From the NCBI GenBank assembly GCA_020080175.1, contig JAGHQL010000026.1, positions 1-64,000 of the forward strand: 64,000 bases of DNA, read 5' to 3'. This DNA comes from Glutinoglossum americanum (lineage: Eukaryota; Ascomycota; Geoglossomycetes; Geoglossales; Geoglossaceae). A program made the position numbers and the translations under genes. The notes beneath the pieces are model-generated. The model saw nothing but the letters and a program-made list of their open reading frames with translations, was not told where the DNA came from and did no database searches. Of this stretch, positions 36,959 to 48,659 are shown piece by piece. Within the stretch, counting starts at the first letter, position 1, and every line of letters starts with the position of its first letter.

Positions 36959-38375
36959 TACCTAATCCTAGAGCAAGCGCCCCTTACCTCTATAAGGCTA
37001 TCCGAAGAAGTACAGTCGAATAAGAACGGTAGTTGCTCCAGCTTGCGTTACTAATAACCTAGAAAGTGGACCCGGAAAAGCTGGCAGTAAGAGCTCACTC
37101 TCGATTAGCTCGAAATCGTTAGTTAAGTACACCTTGCTCTTGACTCTCAAGCTCGTGCGTAACTGGTTTGACCTATTTTCTTGCCGGAGGGGGAGGTTGC
37201 TGGTTATTGTATTTACAAGATTTGGCCCTGTTTGTACTAGCTCCTTACCCTGTGAGCTGGGCGGGTATCTCCCATCCTTATCGTCTTTATTGTAAATGTC
37301 CCTACAACACTCTCTACACGGTACGATTGCTATAAAACCTACCTCGGCAAAGAGAGGATCTCAGTCAGAATCGGCACGCTCGCATAGATTCCGAGCTCGT
37401 GCAAGCAGGCCGAACCTGGCATACCTTGGGAGCGGTCCGGTTAGAGGTTCACGATGGAGTGTGCTCGACTGAGTACGCCGACTCGCCCAAATAGCCCGCT
37501 GAAGCAGCGAAATCTGGGCGAGCGGGGTGGTTTCTATTGTTTTGTGCTGCGCCCCCAGCTCCAAGTGTGCTCCCCCTTCCGTTGTAGTGGAAGGATCTCT
37601 TACTGAGGCTCAATGAATCGCCGGAAATGGCTATAGTAGGCGACACTGAAGCCTGGAACACTAGTCGGGTGACCGACATATCTTCGGTCTCCAGAACCTC
37701 ACTGTTGTGAAGAGTGGGACTTCTGCCCTCGTGGTTTGGGGGTTTTCGGTTGAGGCTGAGTTGCATCATAGAGATGTATATGGCAAACTGCTTATTTTGC
37801 CCCACGGGGATTGTCAGGGCTGAACCTCCACCCCGGTGGAAAATTGGGCCGTCTCACGGCTGATGAGGTCCCTGCTGGCTAATGGCGGTCTTCTCTTGCA
37901 ATATCGATTATGTGGAGGCCAGTATTTGGTCTATTCTCACGTGGTCTTTTTCCGACCCGTTTGTGTGCCATCAATATGCCATTGCAACGGTATGTCATGT
38001 TCCCCATGATCTGGCCTAGAGCTGAGAAATCTCCCCTATGTAGAGAACATCTTCTGAGGTGGCATTGGTCTGATATTCGGCTGGGCTCCAAAGAAGCTCA
38101 GCCGCACCCTGCACACCCTTCAGTATAGAGGAACCACTTGAAAATGCGACCCTATTTTCTCCGTCTCGGCATTGTAGTGGCGGGAACGCGGTGGGAGCTG
38201 ACGTGTTGGCTAGTCGCTGCTGTTTCGGTAGGTCTATATTATGGCGCTCGATCCCATAACAGTCTATAGGGTTCCTTCCTCTCCAACTTGACTTCGATCA
38301 ATTGCTTCCTTACGTTAGTTAACTCCCAAGTTGCCATTGGGCTCATTCTGTAGTACTCCTAGCAGTCTCACAAAC
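36959..38375. other. Intergenic region after the transposon
   Basis: About 1.4 kb of ordinary composition holds no recognised gene. Several short open frames (37361-38128) have no family resemblance. The last part is probably the promoter of the metallopeptidase gene. Confidence 0.4.
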
Positions 38376-41300
38376 ATGGCCCCTCTTGTCGAAACGCCCC
38401 TCGTTTCCGGCTCTGCCATTGCGGTTGATGAGAAACGGGGTCGAATCTGGTATGGCCAAGCAGATGGAACTATTGGTTCCGTCTCGATGTCAAACGTGTC
38501 AACCAAGGTTGTGCACCAAGTCCTCGGCAGCAGCATAGTGGCTCTCGCTGTGAATGATAAGATTCTTGTCGCCGTTCATGATAGCGGTAAAATTACATCC
38601 CTGGATCCAGCAAACCCTACTACTCCCCCCACAGCGAGTGTGGCGGGCCCTTCACCGCCGTTGGGCCAGGCAAGATTGTCCAATGCTGTTCCGCCCACCG
38701 CGGCCATTGTCAGCATCGCCAAAGCTCCAGCACCACCACATCTACCGGCCAGCGCGTTGGCTCTGGTGAAGATGGACTCAGGACTCATAAGCAGCATAGA
38801 GGTCCCAGGCCTTTCGGGTGTGGCTCTGGCTGGACCCCTAACGTATGTCGCGGTCAACGATAGTTCGACTGGTCGAGGGGAGGTTGCATCTCTGCAAGGC
38901 TTTGTCACATCGAGCGTGGCATCTGGAATTCCTGCGGTTGGCCGCCTGGGACTCTACGACAATGGTAACGTGTTACTCGCTGTCCATCCCGACATTAACA
39001 GGTCTCCATTATCAGTGCTACCACTGGATTGGTCACAACATTGGGAGTCACGACATTCCCAGGTACTCTTATCGAGGCTCAAGGATTGGCAGATGGTCGC
39101 ATCGTGTTTCTGACCAGTGATGCGCTAGTTACTGTTGCATCCATCAATCAACTCGTAGCTGAGCCATATATTGAAACGCCTCGACCCATTTTTCTCGGCT
39201 CGTGGGTGCGTCTCTATTTTGGCCTGGGCACCAAGCCTCTCAAGCCAACGGAAGTTTACTTTGAGGTTCCTGATGGCCCTAAAGCAGGGTTTGTCTCATA
39301 TACACGTGAGAACTACCACGGGGACCCTGTTCCTCTACTAGTAGTTGGAGAGGCGGTCGGTACGCACAAGGTTTTGCTCATGGAGACAGCAACAAACACC
39401 ATTCTGGCGGCTGGCATCTTTGCCATCACAGACCTCTGGACTGATAGAGATGCCGGCCCCCCTGGTTTCTACAATGCAAATAGTGTCTTCGCTGGAGACG
39501 GGGGTTTCGGCGGCGGTCAACCGGGTCCGCAGAATATGAACACCACCCCGCATACGGGCGCTTGGCGGTGTATGGTGTTAATGGTGGACACGACGAGTGC
39601 GGGATGGCCTACCGGCGCGGCGCTCATCCAAAACCGGACGCAGATCATGGGCCATATCACGAATGGTATTGCGGTTGGTGGTGTCACACGCTCGACTAGA
39701 GAGTATATCGAGGAGAATTCGGGTTTTGTTGCAGCGTCTCCAGGTTCTCCTGGCCGAGGCCTTACCCTTTCTGTCAGCCCTAATCAAGCAGTTGGCCCCG
39801 TCTCGATGCCCAACTCCTGGACTGACTATTTCCACCAGACAGTTGATGCGGGTGGCGTGGTCACGGATGCGAGGTGGATGTCTAACGATGCAACGGTACA
39901 GTCTATCGTCACTCGGTCCCTCTCAGATGGCCTCGCGACGGAAGCTCAATATGCCAATATTGACTGCCTGATCCTTGTCCCATTTTCGCCAGACCAGACC
40001 GCTGCTGGTGATCGCTTTGTCTGGCCACATGCTAGTCTTGGGGCTGGCGAATATCTTTGCAGTCTGGATGCTAATGCACCCAAGCGGACGTTTGCTATTA
40101 CGTTTGTACCCCTGGACTTTGACATCCACGATGGCCGTCAGATGCACTCCACCTTGTCCCACGAGCTTGGTCATACCCTAGGTTTATATGACCTCTATAG
40201 CATGAGAGACGTCTACTCCCCTGACATCAATGCGAGGACTACAGAAGGCTGGGACATGATGGCCGGCTCCAGGGACTCCCTTCCTCACTACACAATTGCT
40301 AACAAAATGGGAATGGGGTGGGTTCCGGCTAGCAATCTCAAGCTCTATAACTTCCGTGTTGGTGGTGCAGTGGACGAATCTGTGGCACTGCATGCAGCCG
40401 AGATTGCCAGCCCGTCAGCCGGCCGGTTCCAGGCCATCGAGATCCGTATTGGTGATGGCCGGAACTACTACGTAGAGTACCGTGCTAGCCAAACAGGAGA
40501 GATCACTGACAACCCGTTGAACATGAACCGCACAGTGGTCATCACAGATGTTATCTCCGGCCGTTTCTCGCCAACTTCCACCCGTCCAAGTATCATTTTT
40601 GTCCGTAAGGATATCGACGGCGACGGGCCCCTCCTTGGGATTGGGAAGGACTTGAAGGAGAAGGATCCTGGCACAGCGATGGACATGGCCGTGACTGTTG
40701 TCTCAACAGCGGCCGACAATGCAGTCGTGAAAGTCACCTACGGCAGCAATGGCAAGCCCGAGCCTGGCATCCGCACATGGTCCGGTGCCGCATCAAACTG
40801 GCAGAGTCCTGATATCGAGGTTCGCAATGTGAAGGCCGCCGCGGACCCAGGAAAATTTTTCAATGTGCCATGGCTCGATCACGGCAACCAAGTCGTTGCT
40901 AAGATCCGCAACTCTGGAGACCTCTTGGCTAATGGAGTGGTTGTAGACTTTTTTGTGACGGAGTTCTCCAGTGGTGATGGACCTCTTGACCCTCTTGGGT
41001 CAGCTGTTGAAGACGTTCCAGCCGGAGCTGTAGTTGAGTTTACTGCTCCTGATTCATGGTGGCCCCTGAGCGATGGGACCAAGCACTACTGCATAATCGT
41101 ACGAATCCGTCTCTACCAGGATCCAGGAAATCCACTAATAGTCGACAATAACATTTACAACAACGAGGCGCGTTCCAATTACACCCAGTTTAATACTGCC
41201 TCGGCCTCGCCCTCCGTGCGCGTGGGTACCAACGTCCTCCTTGCAAACCCCTATCTACGAGATACCGACGTTCTCGCTAATGTGCAAAAGACGCATCGCT

Positions 41301-41848
41301 CTCACCGCATATTTACTTCCCATCAGTGGCGTCGAGTACCTGGCAAGCAGGCGCTTCCAATTGCAGTATGGGATGAGTCAACATTTGGCACTCCCCAATG
41401 GGGTAATGACAATATCGATGACCTGTACTCAACTCCTAATAGGCTTAGCATATCTGGGTGGGCCCTTGCCCCACTTCCTCCTGATGTCCAGTGCGGCTCG
41501 AGATTTCTGACCGGTGGCGTGGGCATGCGTATTGATGCAGGGCAAGAAACACAGATTAAGATCCGTCAAAACTTGAGGGATATTGTGGCAGGACAAGTAA
41601 TATTTCGAGGCACAGAAACTCCTGTTCCCGCACCACAGGATCAGAACCCTATCTTAGTCGAGCTCGCAATCGATCCAGATGCATCTCCCCTGGTGAAGAC
41701 GGTAGTTGTGCAGGAGGCCCTGGCTTCGGATGGAACTTTTGTCCACAAGATGACAGATGAAGAGCTTGATTATAAGTTTGCACAAGTGCATTATCTTGGG
41801 TCATTTGGAGCGTCACCGTCAGAGACGAAGAGGTTCCTATTGACCTAG
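38376..41848 (+). CDS. Large M6-like (immune inhibitor A-type) zinc metallopeptidase
   Basis: Two overlapping reading frames (from 38376, and to 41848) together span about 1150 residues. The frame changes near 39.0 kb, where there is either an intron or a frame discontinuity; I could not decide which. The N-terminal 300 residues resemble beta-propeller repeats (AVDEKRGRIWYGQADGTIG). The peptidase core carries the zinc site HELGHTLGLYDLY at 40160-40198, followed by GWDMMAGS, which fits the M6 pattern of HExxH, Gly, Asp and a downstream W-M motif. Beta-sandwich-like C-terminal regions follow. No signal peptide is visible at MAPLVETPLVSG. Outside the 39-kb junction it is intronless over nearly 3 kb, unlike its neighbours, and lies between a transposon and repeats. 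Bacterial origin by transfer is possible. Confidence 0.72.
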
Positions 41849-42481
41849 AGTTGGTGGGAAGGACTGGGTGAACTTGGGTGATTAAGGCTTTGTTGTAGCT
41901 TACTGAGTTGGTCTTGTAGGCTACAAGTCCCCTTTTATTTGGTTTCATTGAGTTTTTACGGTGAGCTCATGAATATGAGGCTTCAACGAGTTTCTGCCCA
42001 CCAACGTTCATTACCAGCCAACATTGCCCTCAAGCCTCTGTCGGGCTGAAGAGTAGTATTGCTGATCTGGGTGGGATGGTGTTGTTCCATTACTACTTTT
42101 ATAGGGGTCATGTTGCTTCCTCGGCAGCTAGGGTGATGTGAAAGGCATTATTATGCCTCAGGATATACGCGCAAGTTGATGCTCTTGCGCTCAGCTCCCA
42201 GTCATTCGCTCGGTAGGGGTAGCTCTATCTCCTGCACCCCTGCCCATCTCAATCGAATATCTTTTTACCCACCTGCAGAGCCGGTGTCCCCACAGTGGCT
42301 ACCGTCGGCAACACACCTTGATAGCCAACAGACGAGTAGTTGGAGACACTGGGCACGTAGTTCACTAGGTACATGAGGGCGATATTATGTAGAGGGGGGA
42401 GCGGTTGGGACAATGATATTAAATCGTAGCTCTCTATACTACACAAGATAGGCACTCCGGGTGCCGTTAATTTCTCTATAG

Positions 42482-42840
42482 TGATAGGCTCGAGGGAGTT
42501 TGCCCCCGAACCCCTTTACGTGTCGTATCATATAGGCGGCTTTGCCCCCCTTTCCCTCAACTCCGTAGAAATTGGGGGGGGGGGGGGGGGGGTTTGCCGC
42601 GGCCCATGCACGGAGCGACAACCACCCCCCCCCAAAAATTTTTCACAAACAGGGGGGGTTTGATNNNNNNNNNNTCCCGCCCACCCCCCCTCCGAGGGCA
42701 GATGATTACAGCGGGTTTGCGCCCCCTTAACCATGGAGGGAATAAAGGGGGGGGGGGGGGGGGGGGGTAATTGCCATGGCCCATGCCAGCGACGCAGACA
42801 CACCCCCTCGCAATATGTTGCACAGACTAGGAGAGTTTGA
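42482..42840. repeat. Two diverged repeat units with poly-G tracts around an assembly gap
   Basis: Unit 1 (about 42530-42664) and unit 2 (about 42675-42835) align: each has a GCGGSTTTGC-type start, then a G run of about 18-20, then GCCCATGC, a C-rich stretch, and a GTTTGAT end. Ten Ns at 42665-42674 mark a gap between them. The gap probably hides more copies or a collapsed G/C-run array. Confidence 0.75.
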
Positions 42841-43243
42841 TAGCTGTGAGAAATATGCTGTTTCGATAAAAGTCGTCGTCGTCGGTTTATAGTGTTCGAG
42901 ATCACGTGTGTGCAGTTCTGCGCTAGGAGAAGCGTTTACTGTACAAGGAAGGGCCTTGGGGAGAGCTATATATCAAAAACCCTGGAGGAAAAGGTAGACA
43001 GTAAGTTGGTGGTCGGCCTAGACTGTAGTAATTTCACTAACCCTACTAGCATCACAGGGAGAAATTTATATTCCGCGATCCCCTGCAGGCAGTTTGGTGA
43101 AGGGAAGTTTGAGGATAGAATAGCTCAAGGCGAGCTGAAAGTCGATACGCACACCCTCCCTGTCCTGTCTCCTCCGGGTCTAGCCGTTCCAAGCTAGATG
43201 CTCCGCCGCCTTAGAGCATAGTTCCTGGGCCGATAGCGTTCCA

Positions 43244-43275
43244 ACGATCCTACGATCCTACGATCCTACGATCGT
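43244..43275. repeat. Short tandem repeat, 8-bp unit
   Basis: Three perfect copies of CGATCCTA are followed by CGATCG. Confidence 0.9.
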
Positions 43276-43599
43276 TAGCAATGTCAAGTGTTACGTTCTA
43301 GAGGGCTAGGCCTTAGAGCGCTAGTCTGGATAAGAGTTGCTCTTATGTTAGACGGACGATTGGACTAGAATAGGTTGAGGATATCAATGGAATTAATGCG
43401 CTATAGTTTCCACGAAGATCCACATAAGGTGGGTCTTCGAGGAGACTTGAATACTAAGTGAGTGACCTGAGTACATTGTACCTTTTGCATAGTGAGCGCT
43501 CGCCCCATTATGTGACCTGGCGATTGTTACCCGGTAGGCTACTCTACCCGGCCAATCGCTACCCTGATCCGGCGGTGCCTTACATCAAGGTAGGTCAAG

Positions 43600-44115
43600 G
43601 GGTATCCAACGGTAGTAAGGTGGAGTATAGTGTGTCAGATGAGTCGCAATCCTAGAAATTCAATAGCTTATAGGAAGTCGGAGTCGTAGTTCGAAGAAGC
43701 TATATACCTGTCTATTGGCCTTAGGTACAGGAAAATAGAGGGTAGGGCGGGAGCAGTGCATACATACTACCAATTTAGAAAATACATTATCTGAGAGCAA
43801 TGTTAGGAGCAGAGTTGGAGGTGTACGCACACCATTTAATCACTATACGATTTCACGATCGTTGGCAGTGTCGAGATGAGTCAAAGGCGCTCAGCTGCAG
43901 TGAGACAGGGTGTAATATGTCGGATGAGCTATAATCCTAGGGATTCAATAGCTCCTAGAAGGTCGAAGTCGTTATTCGAAGGAGCTCTATACTTGTCTGT
44001 TAGCCTTATGTATAGGGAAACAGAGGGTAGGGCAGGGGCAGTGCACGCACGAATTCCGCCGATTTAGAAAATACCTCATCAGAGAGCAATATTAGGAGCA
44101 GGATCGGAGGTAGGG
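43600..44115. repeat. Direct repeat, two diverged copies
   Basis: Copy 1 (about 43625-43835) and copy 2 (about 43905-44113) share order and sequence. Shared blocks are ATTCAATAGCT, then AAGTCG/GTCGAAGTCG, then ATACYTGTCTRTTRGCCTTA, then AGAGGGTAGGGC, and TTTAGAAAATAC with GAGAGCAAT and TTAGGAGCAG. A flanking GATCGTTRGCARTGTC also recurs (43271 and 43857). Many differences are transitions. The family is not identified. Confidence 0.75.
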
Positions 44116-44368
44116 AATGGGCGAGGATGGAGGTCGAGAGGAGGAGGGAAATGGCGATGACTTCATGTTGTGGCCCGGCGGTGGCTGACAAAGCAGCAAG
44201 TGATCAAATGACAAGCGCCTTACCCGATCGGAACACCCTCCATAGTCGCCAGGGAAGTCCGCTGGGATAAAAAAATATATATATTTGACATCACTTCTCC
44301 ACATCGCTCATATCAAACACCGAAAAAACAGCTATGGGCTATAATCTACTCGGGATATAATACATAGT

Positions 44369-45393
44369 ATGGCACTCTTACAATACTGGCTTCCACCATC
44401 TAGAGAAAATTGGGAGCTGGTGGTCTGGCTCTGGCAATTCTTTCCGGTCGTCCGTACCCCCGATATTCCCTTTTTTTACTGAGTACGGCGAGTTGAGACT
44501 GGCTTTTCGGCGCATAGGTCACTCTTATACAATGGATTGTGGATTACTATCCGCAGGGGAAGACCTCGGTCCATTCGCGTTTCAATATCCCCGGCAAAAT
44601 TGGTTGGGCGACGATGGAAGCCCCAGGGTTTCTTCTCCTCTATATTATGTTTGAACTTCCTCGGCAGAACGGGCGTCAGTCGCCCTTACCGTGGATGAAC
44701 TGGGCCATGGCAGGGCTTTTCGTATGTTCGCATACGTTGCTCCCGTCCTCAGAATCTCTGTATCTGAGGTTCGATCGCTTTTCGCTAACTGCTGGTGGCT
44801 GCCAGTGTATCCACTACGTCAATCGCGCTATCCTCTCTCCTTTATTCCTCAATCCGTCCATGTCTCCGATCCACCTCTTGGTATGGACCGCTGCACTGAT
44901 GTTTCAGATTATCAACGCTATTTCCATCGGTGGGTGGCTCGCCGGGTATGGTCCCACGACAAAGAGTGACTGGGGAGGTCGCACCCTTTACATTGGGCTT
45001 GGAGTAGTTGTCTGGGCCTTAGGCTTCGTTGGCAACATCCACTACGATTGTGTGCTCCGTGAGATCCGTCGTGCGGCCGCAAGGACCTGGGAGAAAAGAG
45101 AGGAAGCGCAGGGTGGTCGTAAGCAGGAAAGCAAGGCCGTTGATAAGGTGTACATGCTCCCTCGCGGAGGACTGTTTGAATTGATTTTGTATCCCCATTT
45201 TTTATGCGAGTGGATTGAGTGGGCGGGCTATTGGATCATCGGAGGATGGGCTTGCTTGCCTGCAAGATGTTTCTTGTTGAACGAAGTTAGCACCATGTTA
45301 CCAAGGTCGTTGCAGGGAAAACGTTGGTACATTCAACGGTTCGGTAGAGATAAAGTTGGGCAGAGGAAAGCGGTAATTCCTGGTTTGATATAG
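44369..45393 (+). CDS. 3-oxo-5-alpha-steroid 4-dehydrogenase family membrane protein
   Basis: Exons 44369-44449, 44518-44721 and 44806-45393 give about 290 residues. The N-terminus MALLQYWLPPSRENWELVV joins to VTLIQWIVDYYPQGKTS, then SRFNIPGKIGWATMEAPGF. The catalytic-domain half reads CIHYVNRAILSPLFLNPSM, GNIHYDCVLREIRR and MLPRGGLFELILYPHFLCE, then WIEWAGYWIIGGWA. These are the signature blocks of the steroid 5-alpha-reductase C-terminal domain (PF02544), with the NADPH-binding region near the end. Five or six membrane helices are visible. Intron 2 (84 nt, GCTAAC branch) is stop-free and in frame; splicing it restores the family spacing GLF-CIHYVNRA. The substrate is unknown; lipid enoyl or steroid reductase activity is inferred. 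Confidence 0.88.
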
Positions 45394-47239
45394 AGAGCTT
45401 ATAGTAAATTTTATTTTCTAAAGATCTGTCCGACCGACCAAGTCAGAGAATGTGTTGTGGCTGCTACGGGTCCAGTGCACGAAATACACCGAAAGGGGGA
45501 ACCAGGCGAAAATCACATTTATCCCGAGAAAATACCCTCTCGATGTTTTCGTTTTTGTTTTCGCGATGTAGTTCAACCTCTGAAGATACTGGACGCCACC
45601 CTGCTTTATCGTGTTATCGCTAATTTTGCTAATTTTGATCAGAGCAGGTAATTATGGAAACCCAAGGTGCAAGTACCTCGCGGGCCATTCTAGAGTGCTG
45701 CAGGATGCCATCTCTCGTTCCCGCGCCAGGGAGATTAGAAAGAAGCAAATCCCGTGTCGCTCTCGGTTACAGCAGCGGTTGCCAACGCCATCAGAGAGAG
45801 TTTCGATCCACAAAAATGCCAAGTGGCGCCCAGCAAAATGGCCCTCCCGTCTTCATTGCTTCACCGAGCAATTTCCGAGGGGGTGGGTTCTGTCTCAGAC
45901 AACGAAGCCGCGCATGTTGGTTGGCTTTAACGTTGAACAGGGAGAGCAGAAACCCGCAGCACTACTACGTAGCAAGCAGGCCTGTGGACCATTCTTCTGA
46001 AGAAAGTCGAGGTGGAGAGAGTTTGAGAATGCACCATGCAGTGCGACATGGCTGCAACCTTGGGAGGAATAAGAAATATGTTGCCCCACCGGGTTGTCGG
46101 GCACTTTTCGTCCCTTGAATGAACGATAATTATAGTTTGTTTCGTGTCGGTCGGCAGCTAGGGGCAGGCAAGACTTGGCCGTGGTGGTGCGGTTTTGATG
46201 TGTTCGGTATGTGTGATGCATTGTGTGCTTGTACCTGCGCAAGCAATGATTCTCGAGTGGGTGGACGCAGCGCCTGCAGGTGGAGAGGCAGAACGCATGG
46301 AATCAGTTCATGTGAAGAGCACAACAGGGTGCCGGATCTGAATTTACGTTTACGCGTCCAAGTGCAAAATACATCCACTACGTCAGTCCGACGAGAGAGA
46401 CTACAGGCCGAGTGAGAGAGAGATGTGTACGTAGAAACAGTCCGTACGTGAGTTGCTTGCGAGGCCAGCAACGCGGTGCCCGAGTATAGAAGCGAGCGGT
46501 GGGAGTGATTGGTATCGTACAAGAGTACTCTGGAGACTCTGGAGTTACTCTGCTGGAGTTACTCTGCTGGAGTTACTCTGCTGGAGTTGCTCTGCTGGAG
46601 TTGCTCTGGAGTGGGCAATGCGGAGTGCGATTTCTACCCGGGAATCAAATGCTCAGTTACCCAACCCCCTGTCAAAACGGTCGGGTTTAGCTACTTTCGG
46701 ACTAACCCTTCCACTCGTTCCATCCGAGCTTTCCCCCAACTGCTTGCCCCTGCTTGGCTTTTGGCTTTCTTGGCCTTCTTACCTAACTGGGTTGGCTGGG
46801 TTACTTGTCCCCTTCGCATCCACGCGCGTCTCAAGCTGTCCTTCTTGCATCGCTCCCTCCGCCTTCCTCCAACGTGACCCCCGTTCACTCAAGCAGCGTT
46901 GGACCTGCGTTTTATTGAAATTTCGGGTTTTCGTTTCTTCACGCTCGTTGCCTTCAATTGAACGATCCAACTTCTTCAGTTCGGTTCTCGTCATTTACAT
47001 TGTGGCTGCTACTCATACCTGAAGCTGAGGTTTAATCAATTTCAATCCCAATCTCAAGGTTCGTGTAATCCCGTCAAACCAAGTCGTCGTCATCACAACA
47101 TCGCATCATCACATCACCGTCACGGCCAATACCGCTGGCTGGAGAGGTTCAACCTACAATCCTCAGAGGGCACATCCAACGAGCGTCTAGAGTTGAATTG
47201 AGCTTACTTTTAGTGGCTACAGCAGCGAGTAGAGAAAGG
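45394..47239. other. Long intergenic region upstream of ECM33
   Basis: About 1.85 kb has no recognised gene. The open frames at 45654-46118 and 46453-47022 are not credited. A 15-bp minisatellite lies at 46526-46612. From 46.7 kb on, C/T-rich sequence suggests a long promoter and 5' leader for ECM33. Confidence 0.45.
46526..46612. repeat. Minisatellite, 15-bp unit
   Basis: About five head-to-tail copies of TTACTCTGCTGGAGT (last ones TTGCTCTGCTGGAGT) occur, with shorter CTGGAGACTCTGGAG variants at the left edge. Confidence 0.9.
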
Positions 47240-48659
47240 ATGTCTATCTTGAAGGTCTTAATCCCGGTCCTTGCTGTCGTGGGACGTGTTTTAGGTCCGT
47301 TGAGCTCTTCTCTAGATAGTTTCTCATCAATCACCTCACACCAACCCAACCTCCTAGCCCTTTCGCACAATAACTACAGATACTTGACGATAGCCTTCAA
47401 TTGCTCTGTTCCATCGTCTTGCGAAGTTCTCGCTAACTGATTCGTAGCCGTGGATTGCGGTGCGGACACCATTACCGTCCAAAATCAAGGTGACGCTAAA
47501 GCACTTGAATCCTGCACAAAAATTTCGGGGGATCTCGTTGTATCGCCGGTGGCAGCTGGCGCCATTAGCCTCGATGGTATTCAAAAGATTGATGGATCCC
47601 TCATATGCCACGACGCGGTCAACTTGACATCTCTTTCGGCTCACGACCTCACATCCATCGGCAAAACTTTTGATTTGAGTGGGCTCATCATCTTGTCTAT
47701 GCTCAGCTTCCCTTCCTTGTCCGAGGTCGACTCAATCTCCTGGACTGCTTTACCTACCTTGCAACAGCTTGCCTTCGACAAGGAAGTTAAAAAGGCCTCG
47801 CAAGTGCTAATCACCAATACGCAACTCAATTCGCTAAAAGGCATCAACTTAGAACAGGTGGATGTCTTTAACGTCAACAACAATCAATACCTGAAGGAGG
47901 TTCGCGTAGAGTTAGCCAATGTTACCAAATCCCTGAATGTCGAGGCCAACGGCAAGGATCTGGAAGCAGACTTTCCCGTTCTCGAATGGGCTTTCAACAT
48001 TACATTCCGCAACTGCAGCGGTATCAGCCTTCCTTCGCTTAAGTCAGTTAATGGGTCTATCGGCTTCTTTGACAACTACTTCACGAACCTCACCGCACCA
48101 AACCTGACTTCAACTGGCCCCGGTGGCTCAGTCGTTTTTGTCAGCAATAGCAAACTTACGACCATATCTCTTCCCGCTTTGAAAACTGTTGGGGGAGCCC
48201 TTCAGATTGCCAACAACACCGAGTGCGATACCGTTGATGGGTTCCCGTCCCTGTCGGTCGTAGCAGGGGCAGTGGACTTCAGTGGAAATTTTACCAGGTA
48301 AGCTACCCCAAAGCGCATTTGCCGACCCCCTGCTTGCCCTTGTACACAGCAATGCTCACACGTGCCTTAGTGTTATTCTTCCAGCTCTAACCGATGTCCG
48401 TGGGGGTTTCAACATGCAAACTTCCGCAAAGGAATTTGATTGTAGTGGCTTCAAATCGTACAAGAATAACGGCACTATCAAAGGCAACCAGTTTGTTTGC
48501 AATGGCAACCAACAAAACCCCGGAAAGATCGGTTCGACTCCTACTGGCAGCGGCTCTTCACCTAAGAAGACCGGTGCTGCTGGCCGTTACGAAGCGAATG
48601 TCGCTACAATGGTTGGGGCTTGCGTTCTCATCGCAGGCTTCCGGCATATATCGCTCTAG
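47240..48659 (+). CDS. ECM33: Ecm33-like GPI-anchored cell wall protein
   Basis: Exons 47240-47294, 47448-48297 and 48371-48659 give 397 residues. The signal peptide MSILKVLIPVLAVVGRVLA is followed by the mature start VDCGADTITVQNQGDAKAL. The body has receptor-L/leucine-rich-like repeats (SGDLVVSPVAAGAISLDGI, LTSIGKTFDLSGL, LPSLKSVNGSIGFFDNYF, LPALKTVGGALQIANNTEC) with many N-glycosylation sites (NLT, NVT, NIT, NCS, NGS, NNT, NFT). A Ser/Thr/Gly-rich stretch and a C-terminal hydrophobic tail (ATMVGACVLIAGF) fit a GPI anchor. Ecm33 supports cell-wall integrity in fungi. The exon 2-3 join through FTSVILPALTDVRGGF matches the family. Confidence 0.93.

Larger units (their letters stand above)
41849..44368. 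other. Repeat-rich interval
   Basis: About 2.5 kb has no recognised gene. It contains poly-G/poly-C runs with an assembly gap (42.5-42.85 kb), a short 8-bp tandem repeat (43244-43275) and a direct repeat of about 220 bp (43.6-44.1 kb), listed separately. Open frames here are short and unrecognised. Confidence 0.6.

Noticed and set aside
42482-42905. Proline-rich frames across the poly-G/poly-C region.
   Set aside because: They arise from G/C homopolymer runs and span the assembly gap.
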